Assembly: GCA_030696775.1 (NCBI GenBank)
Contig: JAUYRN010000027.1
Location: 124,001-188,000 of the forward strand
Length of the DNA: 64,000 nucleotides
Source of the DNA: Sulfuricurvum sp.
GTDB taxonomy: Bacteria; Campylobacterota; Campylobacteria; Campylobacterales; Sulfurimonadaceae
Reading direction: 5' to 3'
The notes under the pieces are model-generated. The model ran no database searches and had not been told where the DNA came from. It worked only from the letters and a program-made list of their open reading frames with translations. A program made the translations under genes and the position numbers. Shown here piece after piece: positions 35,920 through 44,567 of this stretch; within the stretch, counting starts at the first letter, position 1, and each line of letters opens with the position of its first letter.

Positions 35920-36507
35920 TTAAAAATCGTATCGAAATCCAAAGTAGAATGCATCGTTATACGTTACATTGCGATTTTTAACATCGGTATCAATTTGACG
36001 ATATCCCACTTCAATACGCCCATTTTTAATTGGCTCAGCATCGAGATGAATACGGCCTTCAAAATATCCATCACCGTCTTGAAAAGATAATACTGAAGGT
36101 GCGTAATACAAAGCTCCACCAACATAAAATGGAAAAGGAGTTGGAACGGGCAATTTCATATCTGCTTCAAGACCAAATGGAATTGCCATATAATTATTTC
36201 CGTCTAATTTTGTATATTCTGCTTTGATCCCTAGCCCAAGAGAGAGTCCCTCAACACCATCAACTGGACGCATAACCATAAAAGAAGCTTCAACCAAAGG
36301 ATCAATATTTGAAATCGTATCACTGTTACTTTCATCGCCGTTCAGAATACGTACACCAGCAAATGCACCCTCTAAATTATTTCCTGTTTTGGATAAATCG
36401 TAACGAAACTGACCTTCAACTTCTTTGTTGTTTATATTTAATTCTGCTTGATTAGCTGCAAATGCAGAACTACAGATTAGAGTACCTAAAATAACTTTTT
36501 TCAACAT
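35920..36507 (-). CDS. YfaZ-like outer membrane protein
   Basis: From the ATG at 36507 (AAAGGAA just upstream) the product has 195 residues with a signal peptide (MLKKVILGTLICSSAFA). The rest alternates short beta strands and ends with aromatic FGFRYDF, typical of an outer-membrane beta-barrel. The pattern matches the YfaZ family. An in-frame ATG at 36576 would add 23 polar residues in front of the signal peptide and is unlikely. The upstream region shares a 27-bp repeat with the ompA-like gene, at almost the same distance from the start. Confidence 0.75.
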   Translation of the reverse strand: MLKKVILGTLICSSAFAANQAELNINNKEVEGQFRYDLSKTGNNLEGAFAGVRILNGDESNSDTISNIDPLVEASFMVMRPVDGVEGLSLGLGIKAEYTKLDGNNYMAIPFGLEADMKLPVPTPFPFYVGGALYYAPSVLSFQDGDGYFEGRIHLDAEPIKNGRIEVGYRQIDTDVKNRNVTYNDAFYFGFRYDF

Positions 36508-36599
36508 GACATTTCCTTTTTTATCTAAATTTATAACTCCAAAGAGAACTCTATCCGAAGATCGATTCACCAACATAATTTATTAGTTAACAAACATAA

Positions 36600-36626
36600 A
36601 GTGTGTTATATGACGAAACATAACAA
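36600..36626 (-). repeat. 27-bp operator-like repeat, copy upstream of the YfaZ-like gene
   Basis: This 27-bp sequence is identical to 37817-37843. In gene orientation it contains the inverted arms TGTTAT and ATAACA separated by ten bases. It starts 93 bp upstream of the YfaZ-like start codon and lies downstream of the ompA-like stop. Sequence and spacing suggest a shared regulator site rather than a mobile repeat. Confidence 0.7.
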
Positions 36627-36640
36627 GCTCTCATTTTAGT

Positions 36641-37726
36641 TTATTCGTGGAGTTCTAATTCGATACGGCGATTTTCTGCACGCCCTTGTTTCAGCATATT
36701 GCTCATAACCGGAAGTTCTTCACCTTTTCCATAAGTACTTAAGCGATCCGCTTCAATACCCTGTTCCACGAGCGCATCTTTTACTTTTTCTGCCCGTTTT
36801 TTTGAAAGCTGTTGATTGTATTCAGGCGTACCGATACTGTCTGTATGACCAATAATCGTTGCTTTGTACGAAGGATTTTCTTTCATAAAAATTGCGAAAG
36901 CATTAATCTCTGACGTTGCGGTAGCATCAATATGATCCGAGTCAAATTTGAAGTGATCATTGATCGTTGCTTTCACAGGACAGCCAATTTCATCTACTTT
37001 ATACGTCGATGGAGTTTTAGCGCATTGATCATTTTGATCCAAAACACCATCCTTGTCACTGTCTACTGCAGCAGCAACAGTTGCTTCTACGATAGGACAA
37101 GCAACTTGCTTTTCTGTTGCAGTAGGAACTACAGGACAAACAACTGGTTTTGTTTCAGGAGTAACCGTTTTTGCGTCAGAAGCAACAACGGTATTCATAC
37201 GCTTTTGCGCTTTGTCACCAAAGGTAAAAGTTAACCCGCCCATAAGAAGCAAGTTATTATCCATACTGCTATTATTGGATTTCAACATTTTGATAGCTTC
37301 TAATTTAAATGCCATTCTCTCTGTTAAATCCATTTTAATACCTGCACCTGCATCGACAAAAACACCATCACGATTTTCAAAAGCCGGATTGCTCATATTT
37401 TCGTATCCAGCTCCAACCTTAAAAAACGGCGTAGCTATGACTCCTTTTTCAAACTCGTACACACCGTGAAGTGCATATCGATATATCTTCGTATTACCCG
37501 TATCGTATTTATACCCAGCATTACTGTAATACATGGAAAGTTCAGGTTTAAATGCCGACTCGAAACCATTGTACTGAACTTCTGCCCCATAAACACCATA
37601 ATCGTCTATGTATTGTCCATCATTGGCAATGGTATATCCCGCCATGGCACTCACTTCAAAATTATTCTCATTTGCGCCGAGTAATGTTGCGGCAAGCAGT
37701 GCTGAAAAAGCTAATGTGTATTTCAT
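36641..37726 (-). CDS. OmpA-family outer membrane protein
   Basis: The 361 residues comprise a signal peptide (MKYTLAFSALLAATLLGA), an N-terminal eight-stranded-barrel-like region (about 20-175), a Cys/Pro-containing linker (CPVVPTATEKQVACPIV), one calcium-binding thrombospondin type 3-like repeat (DSDKDGVLDQNDQCAKTP), and a C-terminal OmpA peptidoglycan-binding domain (IIGHTDSIGTPEYNQQLSKKRAEKVKDALV ... GRAENRRIELEL). It anchors the outer membrane to the cell wall. The ATG follows AAAGGGG. The 27-bp repeat lies 91 bp upstream of the start. Confidence 0.93.
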   Translation of the reverse strand: MKYTLAFSALLAATLLGANENNFEVSAMAGYTIANDGQYIDDYGVYGAEVQYNGFESAFKPELSMYYSNAGYKYDTGNTKIYRYALHGVYEFEKGVIATPFFKVGAGYENMSNPAFENRDGVFVDAGAGIKMDLTERMAFKLEAIKMLKSNNSSMDNNLLLMGGLTFTFGDKAQKRMNTVVASDAKTVTPETKPVVCPVVPTATEKQVACPIVEATVAAAVDSDKDGVLDQNDQCAKTPSTYKVDEIGCPVKATINDHFKFDSDHIDATATSEINAFAIFMKENPSYKATIIGHTDSIGTPEYNQQLSKKRAEKVKDALVEQGIEADRLSTYGKGEELPVMSNMLKQGRAENRRIELELHE

Positions 37727-37765
37727 CTTATCCCCTTTAATTTACTGTGTAACTCCCAAGTAACT

Positions 37766-37781
37766 TTGTTCCTAAGAACAA
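37766..37781 (-). promoter_or_regulatory. Perfect stem-loop in the ompA-like leader
   Basis: TTGTTC and GAACAA form a six-base stem with a four-base loop 40-55 bp upstream of the ompA-like start. It lies between the 27-bp repeat and the gene and could stabilise the message or be an operator. No run of T follows, so it is not a terminator. Confidence 0.35.
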
Positions 37782-37816
37782 TTTACCTTCATAATCCAAT
37801 CTGATAATAAGCATTC

Positions 37817-37843
37817 AGTGTGTTATATGACGAAACATAACAA
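37817..37843 (-). repeat. 27-bp operator-like repeat, copy upstream of the OmpA-like gene
   Basis: Identical to 36600-36626. It begins 91 bp upstream of the ompA-like start codon, almost the same offset as for the YfaZ-like gene (93 bp), although the neighbouring sequences differ. The flanks of the two copies show no further similarity. Confidence 0.7.
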
Positions 37844-37881
37844 CCCAGTCATATTTGTTTATGAATAAGGACTACCAACCT

Positions 37882-39774
37882 TTATGGTTGAGTAATCGCA
37901 TTACTTTGTAAGGTAACAGCTGTTTGAGCTAACAATCGAGCATTTGCTGATGCGCCCGTAAGAACTGCAATGTTTGTTTTGGCTAATATTATTCCCTCAA
38001 AATGAGAGTTAGTACCCAGTGTCACAGCACCCGCTACTTGCCAAAAGATATTTTTAGCTTGAGCACCACCGGTTAGGATAATATGATTTGAATTCAAATC
38101 GAGTTTATTTCCAATCTGGAAAATCCAAACGTCATTCACTCCGCCATTCAAAGTAAGATCAGTAGTGATAGTCACATCTCCGCCCCATGTATACGTACCA
38201 GGAGTCAGAGTTTCACCGGCAAGCGTTCCAGCACCACGATTCAAATTAGTCACCCCAACTCCGGCAGCTCTTCCAGCAGCCGCATTGTATGCGATTTCCA
38301 TATCTCCGATTGCTGTTGTCATATAAGTAGGAGTAGGAGGTATCATGTCAGCTGCATAGATTTTTCCAGTAACGAGGGGTGATGTTGCATAGGTAGCACC
38401 AGCAGTCAATGTTCCAAATCCGGTGATATAGCTTGTAGCCACAGGACTAACCCCGATATCGCCAACAATTGCAGATCCTACGGTTGTAGAAACTCCTGCT
38501 TTAGTTAAAATCGCAAAATTTCCTGCTGTTCCTAAATCAATCGGAATCGGACCTGCACCTTCTGTAACAGTAACATTGTATGGCGTTGTGGTTGAATCCG
38601 CCGCAGTAACGGTATAAATGACCGTATTGGTAAAATCATTTAACGTTGCACCGCTTGTTTGAACTACATTTCCTACTTTTACGTTGGTACCTGTTGTTGT
38701 AAACGTTGCCGTACGCGCTGTTTTATCTGTCCCAGGAAGTACACTCACGGTTATCGTTTTTAATGATTCACTAATAACTCCTACAGAATCCGGTTGTCCC
38801 GCAAAGGTATAAGCCGTAATTGCTTTAGCAGAGTTTGCCGCTACAGCTACGGTTACAGTATATGTTGCAGTTGAGCCATCACCTGCAGTTACAATATAAG
38901 CAACTGGTGCTGTAAAATTATTGGCCGTTGCAGTGCTTGTTTGAGTTTTTGTTCCGACTTTTACTGTTGTACCCGTACTTGTAAATGTTGCAACCAGTGC
39001 CGTAACATTTGTACCATTGGGTACAGTTACCGCAATGGTTTTTGCCGTTTCATTGATAACTCCTGAAGCTCCGGTATATCCAGAAAAGGAATATGCAGTA
39101 ATCGCTTTAGCTGTGTTTGAAGCAACGGTTACCGTTACAGTATAGGTCGCCGTTGATGCATCACCTGCGGTTACAATGTAAGCAACCGGATTAGTAAAGT
39201 TATTCGGAGTTACACCGCTTGTTTGAGTCGTAGTACCCACTTTAACACTTCCAGTAGACGTAAATGTTGCGACAAGAGCCGTAACGTTTGTCCCATAAGG
39301 TACCGCTACCGCAATAGTTTTTGCCGGTTCATTAATGACACCTGCTACACCTGCAAGAAAATACGTCGTCATGCTCTTATCTGTAGCAGATGCGACCGTT
39401 ACGGTTACAGTATACGTAGCCGTTGTTCCATTTCCTGCGGTCACTATATAAGAAACGGGAGCGGTAAAGTTATTTGGAGTTGTACCGCTTGTTTGAGATA
39501 TTGTTCCTACTTTTACGCTCGCGCCCTCGGTGGTATAAGTTGCCACTAATTTCGTAATATCTGTTCCATTAGGTACAGTTACTGCAATCGTTTTTGTTGC
39601 TTCATCAATAATACCTGTTGATCCTGCAAGGGAGTAGTTACTAATAAGCGTAGAAGAAGACGTACTGGAAACAGGATTTGCACTTCCGCTACTGCTGCAT
39701 CCACTGATAAATGTATTCATTACTAGTGCAGTAATGATAGCGATTGGATTAAAATATTTTCTGAAAATTGACAT
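37882..39774 (-). CDS. Lipoprotein with four beta repeats and an ice-binding (DUF3494) domain
   Basis: The 630-residue protein has a lipoprotein signal (lipobox ISGC, Cys26) and a Ser-rich linker. Four tandem repeats of about 85-90 residues follow (about 43-400), each with GVINE-TAKTIAVTVPNGTN, LVATFTSTG, VKVGT, TPNNFT and PVAYIVTAGD-ATYTVTV. The C-terminal about 210 residues resemble the DUF3494 ice-binding-like beta helix: GTAGNFAILTKAG, VVGDIGVSP-like, TPGTYTWGGDVTI, VWIFQIG, NIFWQVAGAVTLG. Such proteins bind ice or act as surface adhesins. It is preceded by AAAGGAA. The repeats are Thr-rich, typical of secreted adhesins. Confidence 0.82.
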   Translation of the reverse strand: MSIFRKYFNPIAIITALVMNTFISGCSSSGSANPVSSTSSSTLISNYSLAGSTGIIDEATKTIAVTVPNGTDITKLVATYTTEGASVKVGTISQTSGTTPNNFTAPVSYIVTAGNGTTATYTVTVTVASATDKSMTTYFLAGVAGVINEPAKTIAVAVPYGTNVTALVATFTSTGSVKVGTTTQTSGVTPNNFTNPVAYIVTAGDASTATYTVTVTVASNTAKAITAYSFSGYTGASGVINETAKTIAVTVPNGTNVTALVATFTSTGTTVKVGTKTQTSTATANNFTAPVAYIVTAGDGSTATYTVTVAVAANSAKAITAYTFAGQPDSVGVISESLKTITVSVLPGTDKTARTATFTTTGTNVKVGNVVQTSGATLNDFTNTVIYTVTAADSTTTPYNVTVTEGAGPIPIDLGTAGNFAILTKAGVSTTVGSAIVGDIGVSPVATSYITGFGTLTAGATYATSPLVTGKIYAADMIPPTPTYMTTAIGDMEIAYNAAAGRAAGVGVTNLNRGAGTLAGETLTPGTYTWGGDVTITTDLTLNGGVNDVWIFQIGNKLDLNSNHIILTGGAQAKNIFWQVAGAVTLGTNSHFEGIILAKTNIAVLTGASANARLLAQTAVTLQSNAITQP

Positions 39775-39860
39775 ATTAATTCCTTTAATTATATTTATCG
39801 CGTACTACAAAGAGACGCGATTCGAATGGCATATTTCCTCTTAAAGGGAGGAAATAGACA

Positions 39861-40400
39861 TTAAAAACGGAAATTAGCTCCGACATACCACATTCGAAGG
39901 TTATCTGCATCGATATTTACCCCTAAAACAGAATCACTACCCGTTTCAACCAAATAGCGATAACCGCCTTCGATTTCAATATTATTAACAATACGTACGA
40001 TTCCGCCCGCTTGTCCGCCATAATGCAAACCGCTTAAATCCAAATTTACCCCTGCTGCTTCTGCTTCAAAACGGGTATAACCAACAACTGGGCCTGCATA
40101 TAACATAAAGAGATTGTCAACAATCGGAACGATAAGATCAAATGCCAAAGATGCACCATCACTATTTTTGATATTTTTACCGGGTTCTATATACGTATAC
40201 GAAAGAGAGATACGAGCGTTGTCCCCTACGTATTGTCCCAATGTACCTGTATAATGGGTATCATCATTTTTGGATTCAAAATCACCCGGTCCAGCCGTAG
40301 TTTTCAACTCAGCATTTCCAATACTGGCTCCAATAAAACTTACATTCTCAGACGCCATTAATCCGCTAGCAAGCAAGGTTGCTAAAACTATTTTTTTCAT
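39861..40400 (-). CDS. Small outer-membrane beta-barrel protein
   Basis: The 179 residues begin with a signal peptide (MKKIVLATLLASGLMA) and continue as alternating strands with Gly and aromatic residues, ending in MWYVGANFRF with a terminal Phe, the usual outer-membrane assembly signal. The size and pattern suit an eight-stranded opacity/OmpW-like barrel. No specific family is recognised. AAAGGAT precedes the ATG. It is the last gene of the BON-domain cluster. Confidence 0.72.
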   Translation of the reverse strand: MKKIVLATLLASGLMASENVSFIGASIGNAELKTTAGPGDFESKNDDTHYTGTLGQYVGDNARISLSYTYIEPGKNIKNSDGASLAFDLIVPIVDNLFMLYAGPVVGYTRFEAEAAGVNLDLSGLHYGGQAGGIVRIVNNIEIEGGYRYLVETGSDSVLGVNIDADNLRMWYVGANFRF

Positions 40401-40425
40401 TCTTTATCCTTTAGGTATAAAATAT

Positions 40426-40716
40426 TTAATGTTTAAATTTTGATGCAACGTCACTAAACGTCGATTTCAATGAATCCCAAGCAGACTCAACACCCTCTTT
40501 CGTTGATTCGTACATCTCGTCTGCCGCTTTTATCAAATCAGAAAGTTTCATTTTTCCCTCATCGATTTTCTTTTCAAGCAAATCGATTTGTTTATTCATC
40601 TCGATTTGAGCATCAGCACTTGCCATAGCCGTTTTGGCTTTTAACTTATCGATATCCGCTTGCCACTCATTGAGTTGAGCCTCTTTTTTTTGTTGATAAA
40701 GTTTTCGATCACTCAT
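40426..40716 (-). CDS. Small coiled-coil protein
   Basis: This 96-residue protein is almost entirely charged helix (KLYQQKKEAQLNEWQADIDKLKAKTAMASADAQIEMNKQIDLLEKKIDEGKMKL) with a short C-terminal helix ending in SKFKH. No signal peptide is visible. Similar short coiled-coil proteins accompany BON-domain and other stress genes in many bacteria, but the role is unknown. AAAGGAAAATATC precedes the start. Confidence 0.72.
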   Translation of the reverse strand: MSDRKLYQQKKEAQLNEWQADIDKLKAKTAMASADAQIEMNKQIDLLEKKIDEGKMKLSDLIKAADEMYESTKEGVESAWDSLKSTFSDVASKFKH

Positions 40717-40738
40717 GATATTTTCCTTTTTTTGCTCC

Positions 40739-40888
40739 TCAGAGCACGCGTCGTCCCTGAATTAATCGAATGAGAATGACGATAATAGCAATCACCAGCA
40801 AGAGGTGAATATATCCACCGATGGTATAACTGCTAACCAAACCTAAAGCCCATAAAACCAAAAGAATTACCGCTATTGTCCACAGCAT
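40739..40888 (-). CDS. 49-residue lmo0937-like membrane protein
   Basis: This short gene encodes MLWTIAVILLVLWALGLVSS, then YTIGGYIHLLLVIAIIVILI and RLIQGRRVL. Two membrane helices flank a short YTIGGYIH turn, and a basic tail follows. It matches the lmo0937/DUF5670 family of tiny membrane proteins often linked with stress genes. A good ribosome site (AAGAAGG) lies seven bases upstream of the ATG at 40888. It sits between the BON-domain and coiled-coil genes. Confidence 0.85.
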   Translation of the reverse strand: MLWTIAVILLVLWALGLVSSYTIGGYIHLLLVIAIIVILIRLIQGRRVL

Positions 40889-40907
40889 ATTTGAACCTTC
40901 TTGATTA

Positions 40908-41651
40908 TTATTCAATGGTCATTTTATTGACAACATTGTTTACACCTTGAACATCTTCAGCTAATTTTGTAACTAAATCCCGTTCAGCTTCACTTTTAGC
41001 TTTACCGCTAAGCGTCACAATACCATTGTTAGTCGTTACGTTTGTTCGGATTACTCCGGTTGATTTGTGCATCATCAACGTCATTTTTACTTGAGCTGTA
41101 ATCGAAGCATCATCGATTTTTTCGCCTATAGTATCATCAGCTTGCACCAATGTCATTTCATTTTTAACCTCTTTAACCCCTTCTACATCTTTTGCGTATT
41201 CCGCTGTAAGCTCTTTTTGAGCTTGGCTGATGGCTTTACCTTTGAGTGTTACAACTCCGTTTTTAACATTTACATCTGCTTTGCTAGCATTGACATTGCT
41301 GTGAAATGCAAGCACTGTTTGAATTTTGATTTTGATCCAAGTATCAGATTTATCGTTTTTAATTACGATAGTATTTTCAACACTTTTGACTCCAGGTAAT
41401 GCTTCAACCGTATCTTGTGCCATTGGCTTGTGAGACTCATCTAGAACTTCACCGGATAACTTAACAATTCCATTTTTAGAACTGATTTTGATATTCTCAT
41501 CTTTGAGATACGTCTTATATACATAACTCTTTTTGAATGACGACTCGATTCGGTCATCAGCATCGGATGCAAATAAGGGAACAGCCGTCACAATTAAAAC
41601 GGCTGCAGCGATTGCTGTATTGAGTGCAGCACTACGTTTGATATTATTCAT
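40908..41651 (-). CDS. Periplasmic protein with three BON domains (OsmY-like)
   Basis: The 247-residue protein has a signal peptide (AALNTAIAAAVLIVTAVPLFA) and three BON domains (about 35-100, 105-175 and 180-247). Each contains the pattern V-x-N-G-x-V-x-L-x-G-x-x-x-S followed by a GV-V-N strand: NGIVKLSGEVLDESH, NGVVTLKGKAISQAQ, NGIVTLSGKAKSEAE. OsmY-type proteins protect the envelope under osmotic or other stress. The start overlaps the stop of the upstream gene by one base (TAATG), with AAGGAG as ribosome site. Confidence 0.92.
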   Translation of the reverse strand: MNNIKRSAALNTAIAAAVLIVTAVPLFASDADDRIESSFKKSYVYKTYLKDENIKISSKNGIVKLSGEVLDESHKPMAQDTVEALPGVKSVENTIVIKNDKSDTWIKIKIQTVLAFHSNVNASKADVNVKNGVVTLKGKAISQAQKELTAEYAKDVEGVKEVKNEMTLVQADDTIGEKIDDASITAQVKMTLMMHKSTGVIRTNVTTNNGIVTLSGKAKSEAERDLVTKLAEDVQGVNNVVNKMTIE

Positions 41652-41875
41652 TATTTAACTCCTTGTGTTACTTGCACATCTTTTGAGTGCAGTTGGCTAT
41701 CAACTTTTGAACTGCTAAGTAAATCTTTATGTGGCCTTGCATCCATATATACTTTTGCTGCAGGAGCCTCATTGCTTTCAATTGAAGAACTGTTTGGGCT
41801 ATCAACTTTTAGTGTACTTGACACTTGACGATGTTTTGCCGTTGGAGATTTTTCATCTTGTCTAAACAAATGCAT
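41651..41875 (-). CDS. Hypothetical 74-residue polar protein
   Basis: From the ATG at 41875 (AAAGGAAC upstream) this encodes 74 residues, MHLFRQDEK..., rich in Ser, Lys and Asp, without signal peptide or membrane helix. An in-frame ATG at 41920 would add 15 residues without a ribosome site. It is coupled to the BON-domain gene by a one-base overlap, which supports that it is a real gene. I recognise no family and the sequence looks disordered. Confidence 0.6.
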   Translation of the reverse strand: MHLFRQDEKSPTAKHRQVSSTLKVDSPNSSSIESNEAPAAKVYMDARPHKDLLSSSKVDSQLHSKDVQVTQGVK

Positions 41876-42075
41876 AATAGTTCCTTTATAGTTCCTATTT
41901 TTATCCAGAGTGCTACTCATTCTATTTCATAATCTCGTTTAGAACCGCTTTAATTAATGCTTTCATAGCACCATGTTTATAGGGCTTACTATAGTAATTG
42001 AACGCTTTTCCTTTATCTGCGATCTAATACGCCTAATTTTTTAAAAACATTGCCCTGATTGAGGAGATGCCATCG

Positions 42076-42213
42076 ACTTTGAGCATCCAAACTCACTGCA
42101 GGAGCTGATTCGATTTCTTTCTTTCAAATCACTGACAATGTCTTAACTCTGCTAAGTATAAAAAAAATATGTTACTTTATGGTTATTATTTATACCACCA
42201 CTAAAAACTACTC
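42076..42213. repeat. Left arm of a long inverted repeat
   Basis: This 138-bp segment is the near-exact reverse complement of 42484-42620. Mismatches are concentrated in the stretch after TGACAATGTCTT. The 545-bp whole lies in an 856-bp stretch (41876-42731) without any supported gene. A transcript of it would fold into a long hairpin with a 270-base loop. No target-site duplication or transposase is visible. Confidence 0.9.
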
Positions 42214-42483
42214 TGGTTACATTTACTCGGAGATAAGAATGATAAAATTTCAATCTAAATAAGGGAAGCATTACGACGTACTAAAAAATATTGGCTAAAA
42301 TCCTTATATCACCCCGCTACCATGGTATTTTGTTAAGAATTATCTATAATTAGTTTTACACCCTGAGGGTAAGTCTGTCGCAAAAAGTGCTACAAAAGAT
42401 CCAAGTGTAAAAGCTTAGAGGTAAAAAAGCTCATTAAAGTGCATGAATGATTGGCTTTAAATAGGAAAGTAAAGTTGATGAAT

Positions 42484-42620
42484 GAGTAGTTTTTAGTGGC
42501 GGTATAAATAATAACCATAAAGTAACATATTATTTAATACTTACCGCAGGGAAGACATTGTCAGTGATTTGAAAGAAAGAAATCGAATCAGCTCCTGCAG
42601 TGAGTTTGGATGCTCAAAGT
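42484..42620. repeat. Right arm of a long inverted repeat
   Basis: Reverse-complement partner of 42076-42213. The 270 bases between the arms carry only short frames broken by stops. Outside the arms, 41876-42075 and 42621-42731 show nothing I can name. Confidence 0.9.
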
Positions 42621-42731
42621 TTTGTGATCGGTATGACGCAATGCTCATGGAACGAGTATGTTATCTAGCATAGGGATAGGACAAATGAACGTCCTCTATG
42701 GTCAGGTGAGCGGGAAGCTAATCCCTTTTTA

Positions 42732-43583
42732 TTAACACTGACTGACCCACACGCCGACATTAAGCGTTGAGACTGCAACACCTACGAATGATCCAGATAT
42801 TGGTGGTACGACTTCTGGCAAACGTGCTACGGCTACCGCTATATGATCGCTTCCGACTATTTTTCCGATAGTGGGATCGAATCCCTTCCATCCAGCTCCT
42901 GGCAAATAAACTTCAGCCCATGCATGAGTTGACCCGATTTCTGCCGCCATGAGCGGTGCATAGAGATAGCCGCTTACAAAGCGAGAAGCCAGTCCCAAAG
43001 ATCGTACTGCCTGCATAAAAAGAAAAGCAAAATCACGGCAGGATCCAGTACCGTAAGAGAGTGTTTGCAGAGCACTTTGTACTCCCGGTTCTTCTCTTGC
43101 CTTGTACGAAAGTGTTTGAAAAATATGTTCAGAAATTCGCTGCAACAGCATATATGTCTGAATTTTTTCACTGGGCTTCCAGAAATTTGCAATCCATTTA
43201 TTGATGACATTGAGCGTCTCTTGATCGGGTAATATCCTATAGGCAGAAAGTAAAATGTTGTCCTCGCCTTGATAGTTAAAGGGATAACTCAAGGCATAAT
43301 CACTCACTAAAAAATCAAGAGGAGATTCATTGTGTTGTTGGATAATCACTTCACTTTCAATGACAAGTTGGCTTGTTGGGAGCGTGAAATTAGCGATTGC
43401 AACTGAATTTCCTTCAACATCACGATGCCAAAGAAGGGTAGCTTCTGGTGTAATTTTGAGGTTAAAGGATTCGATTCGAAGTTCATAGTCTTCTCTAGGA
43501 CGCAGTAAAAGGTTATGAGCACCAAGTGTTACATTAGCAGAATAATTATAGTAAGTGCGATGAATAATTTTATAGTATTGCAT
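42732..43583 (-). CDS. Transglutaminase-like protein with N-terminal beta domain
   Basis: From the ATG at 43583 (CAGGAA upstream) the product has 283 residues. An N-terminal beta-sandwich (about 1-100; YYKIIHRTYYNYSANVTLGAHNLLLRPR) of the bacterial transglutaminase-like type precedes a transglutaminase core with intact Cys-His-Asp: GTGSCRDFAFLFMQ, THAWAEVYLPGAGW and FDPTIG. There is no signal peptide, so it is cytoplasmic. Such proteins may act as peptidases or cross-linkers, and their substrates are unknown. The start overlaps the end of a second transglutaminase-like gene by 14 bases. Confidence 0.88.
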   Translation of the reverse strand: MQYYKIIHRTYYNYSANVTLGAHNLLLRPREDYELRIESFNLKITPEATLLWHRDVEGNSVAIANFTLPTSQLVIESEVIIQQHNESPLDFLVSDYALSYPFNYQGEDNILLSAYRILPDQETLNVINKWIANFWKPSEKIQTYMLLQRISEHIFQTLSYKAREEPGVQSALQTLSYGTGSCRDFAFLFMQAVRSLGLASRFVSGYLYAPLMAAEIGSTHAWAEVYLPGAGWKGFDPTIGKIVGSDHIAVAVARLPEVVPPISGSFVGVAVSTLNVGVWVSQC

Positions 43584-44385
43584 GATTTTTCCTGTTAGTT
43601 GGATCAATTTTTTCTACACTGATGTACTGAGATTGTGGATGCAGTGCAAGTCCAAACTGGTTGTATACTGCAACGTCTGCAGCGTCACGACCATAACCAA
43701 GCACTACATATCCACCTCTTATCTCCTCTTGGGTTGCATCAAAAGAGTACCATCTATCCCCCACATATACCTCAAACCAAGCATGTAAAGCCATAGGTTT
43801 TAATCCATAAAAATATCCGACTACGATTCGCGCAGGAATGCTAATACTTCGGCACATAGCGATTGCAAGGTGAGAAAAATCGCGACAGACTCCCCATCCT
43901 CGTTCATTGACATCTATAGCCGTGACCTGCATATCACTGCCGTTAGGCTCAAAACGAATAGTAGCACGTATCCACTCCACGATAGCGGTAACTTGATCGT
44001 ATCCCATTTTTATCCCTGCTGTGATGGTCGTTGTCATCTGACCAAAATGGTCCGCCGGACAGTAACGACTGGGCAATAAGTAACCAAGAACTTCGTTGGG
44101 TAGATTTTTAATTTCTACAAACGGTGCTCCAGGGGCTTGGTCTACATAATCTGAAACCAGAACTTCCGAAATAGTATAGATAGCAAATGCTCCCGGCGGC
44201 GCAATAAGACGCTGACAAAAGTTCCCATAGCTATCCGCATATTCAAATACGGGGACATTTGGGACGATGTGGTATTCTTCTAGTCCTACCCGTTGCTGTG
44301 CACCACTTCGCGGTCGTAACATAACGATAAAAGGTGTCGGAACAGTAATATTGAATGTTAAATCACAAGTCGTGCGTAGCCACAT
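43570..44385 (-). CDS. Transglutaminase-like protein
   Basis: The 271-residue protein has an N-terminal beta domain beginning MWLRTTCDLTFNITVPTPFIVMLRPRSG and a transglutaminase core with catalytic residues in GWGVCRDFSHLAIAMCR, MALHAWFEVYVG and SFDATQEE. It differs strongly from the downstream paralogue but has the same layout, and the two overlap, so they are probably co-translated. Paired genes of this type are common in bacterial transglutaminase-like clusters, often with unknown function. Confidence 0.88.
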   Translation of the reverse strand: MWLRTTCDLTFNITVPTPFIVMLRPRSGAQQRVGLEEYHIVPNVPVFEYADSYGNFCQRLIAPPGAFAIYTISEVLVSDYVDQAPGAPFVEIKNLPNEVLGYLLPSRYCPADHFGQMTTTITAGIKMGYDQVTAIVEWIRATIRFEPNGSDMQVTAIDVNERGWGVCRDFSHLAIAMCRSISIPARIVVGYFYGLKPMALHAWFEVYVGDRWYSFDATQEEIRGGYVVLGYGRDAADVAVYNQFGLALHPQSQYISVEKIDPTNRKNHAIL

Positions 44386-44567
44386 GCGTTAAATCCTTTG
44401 GTTAAATGAAACAAAATATAATCATTATTTGAAAATTTTTACCATCATAGCCACATTTTTAATATTTAACATTTATAGTTATCTTTATTAGTAATAGTTA
44501 GAATTTTAAGTTTTAAATTTATTTTAAGTATTATAATTTGTTTTTAGTGGTAATAAAAAGGATAAAT

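Noticed and set aside
38500-39700. Repeated units in this stretch as a DNA repeat array or CRISPR
   Set aside because: The repeats are about 260 bp, in frame and diverged at third positions, so they are protein repeats of the ice-binding lipoprotein.
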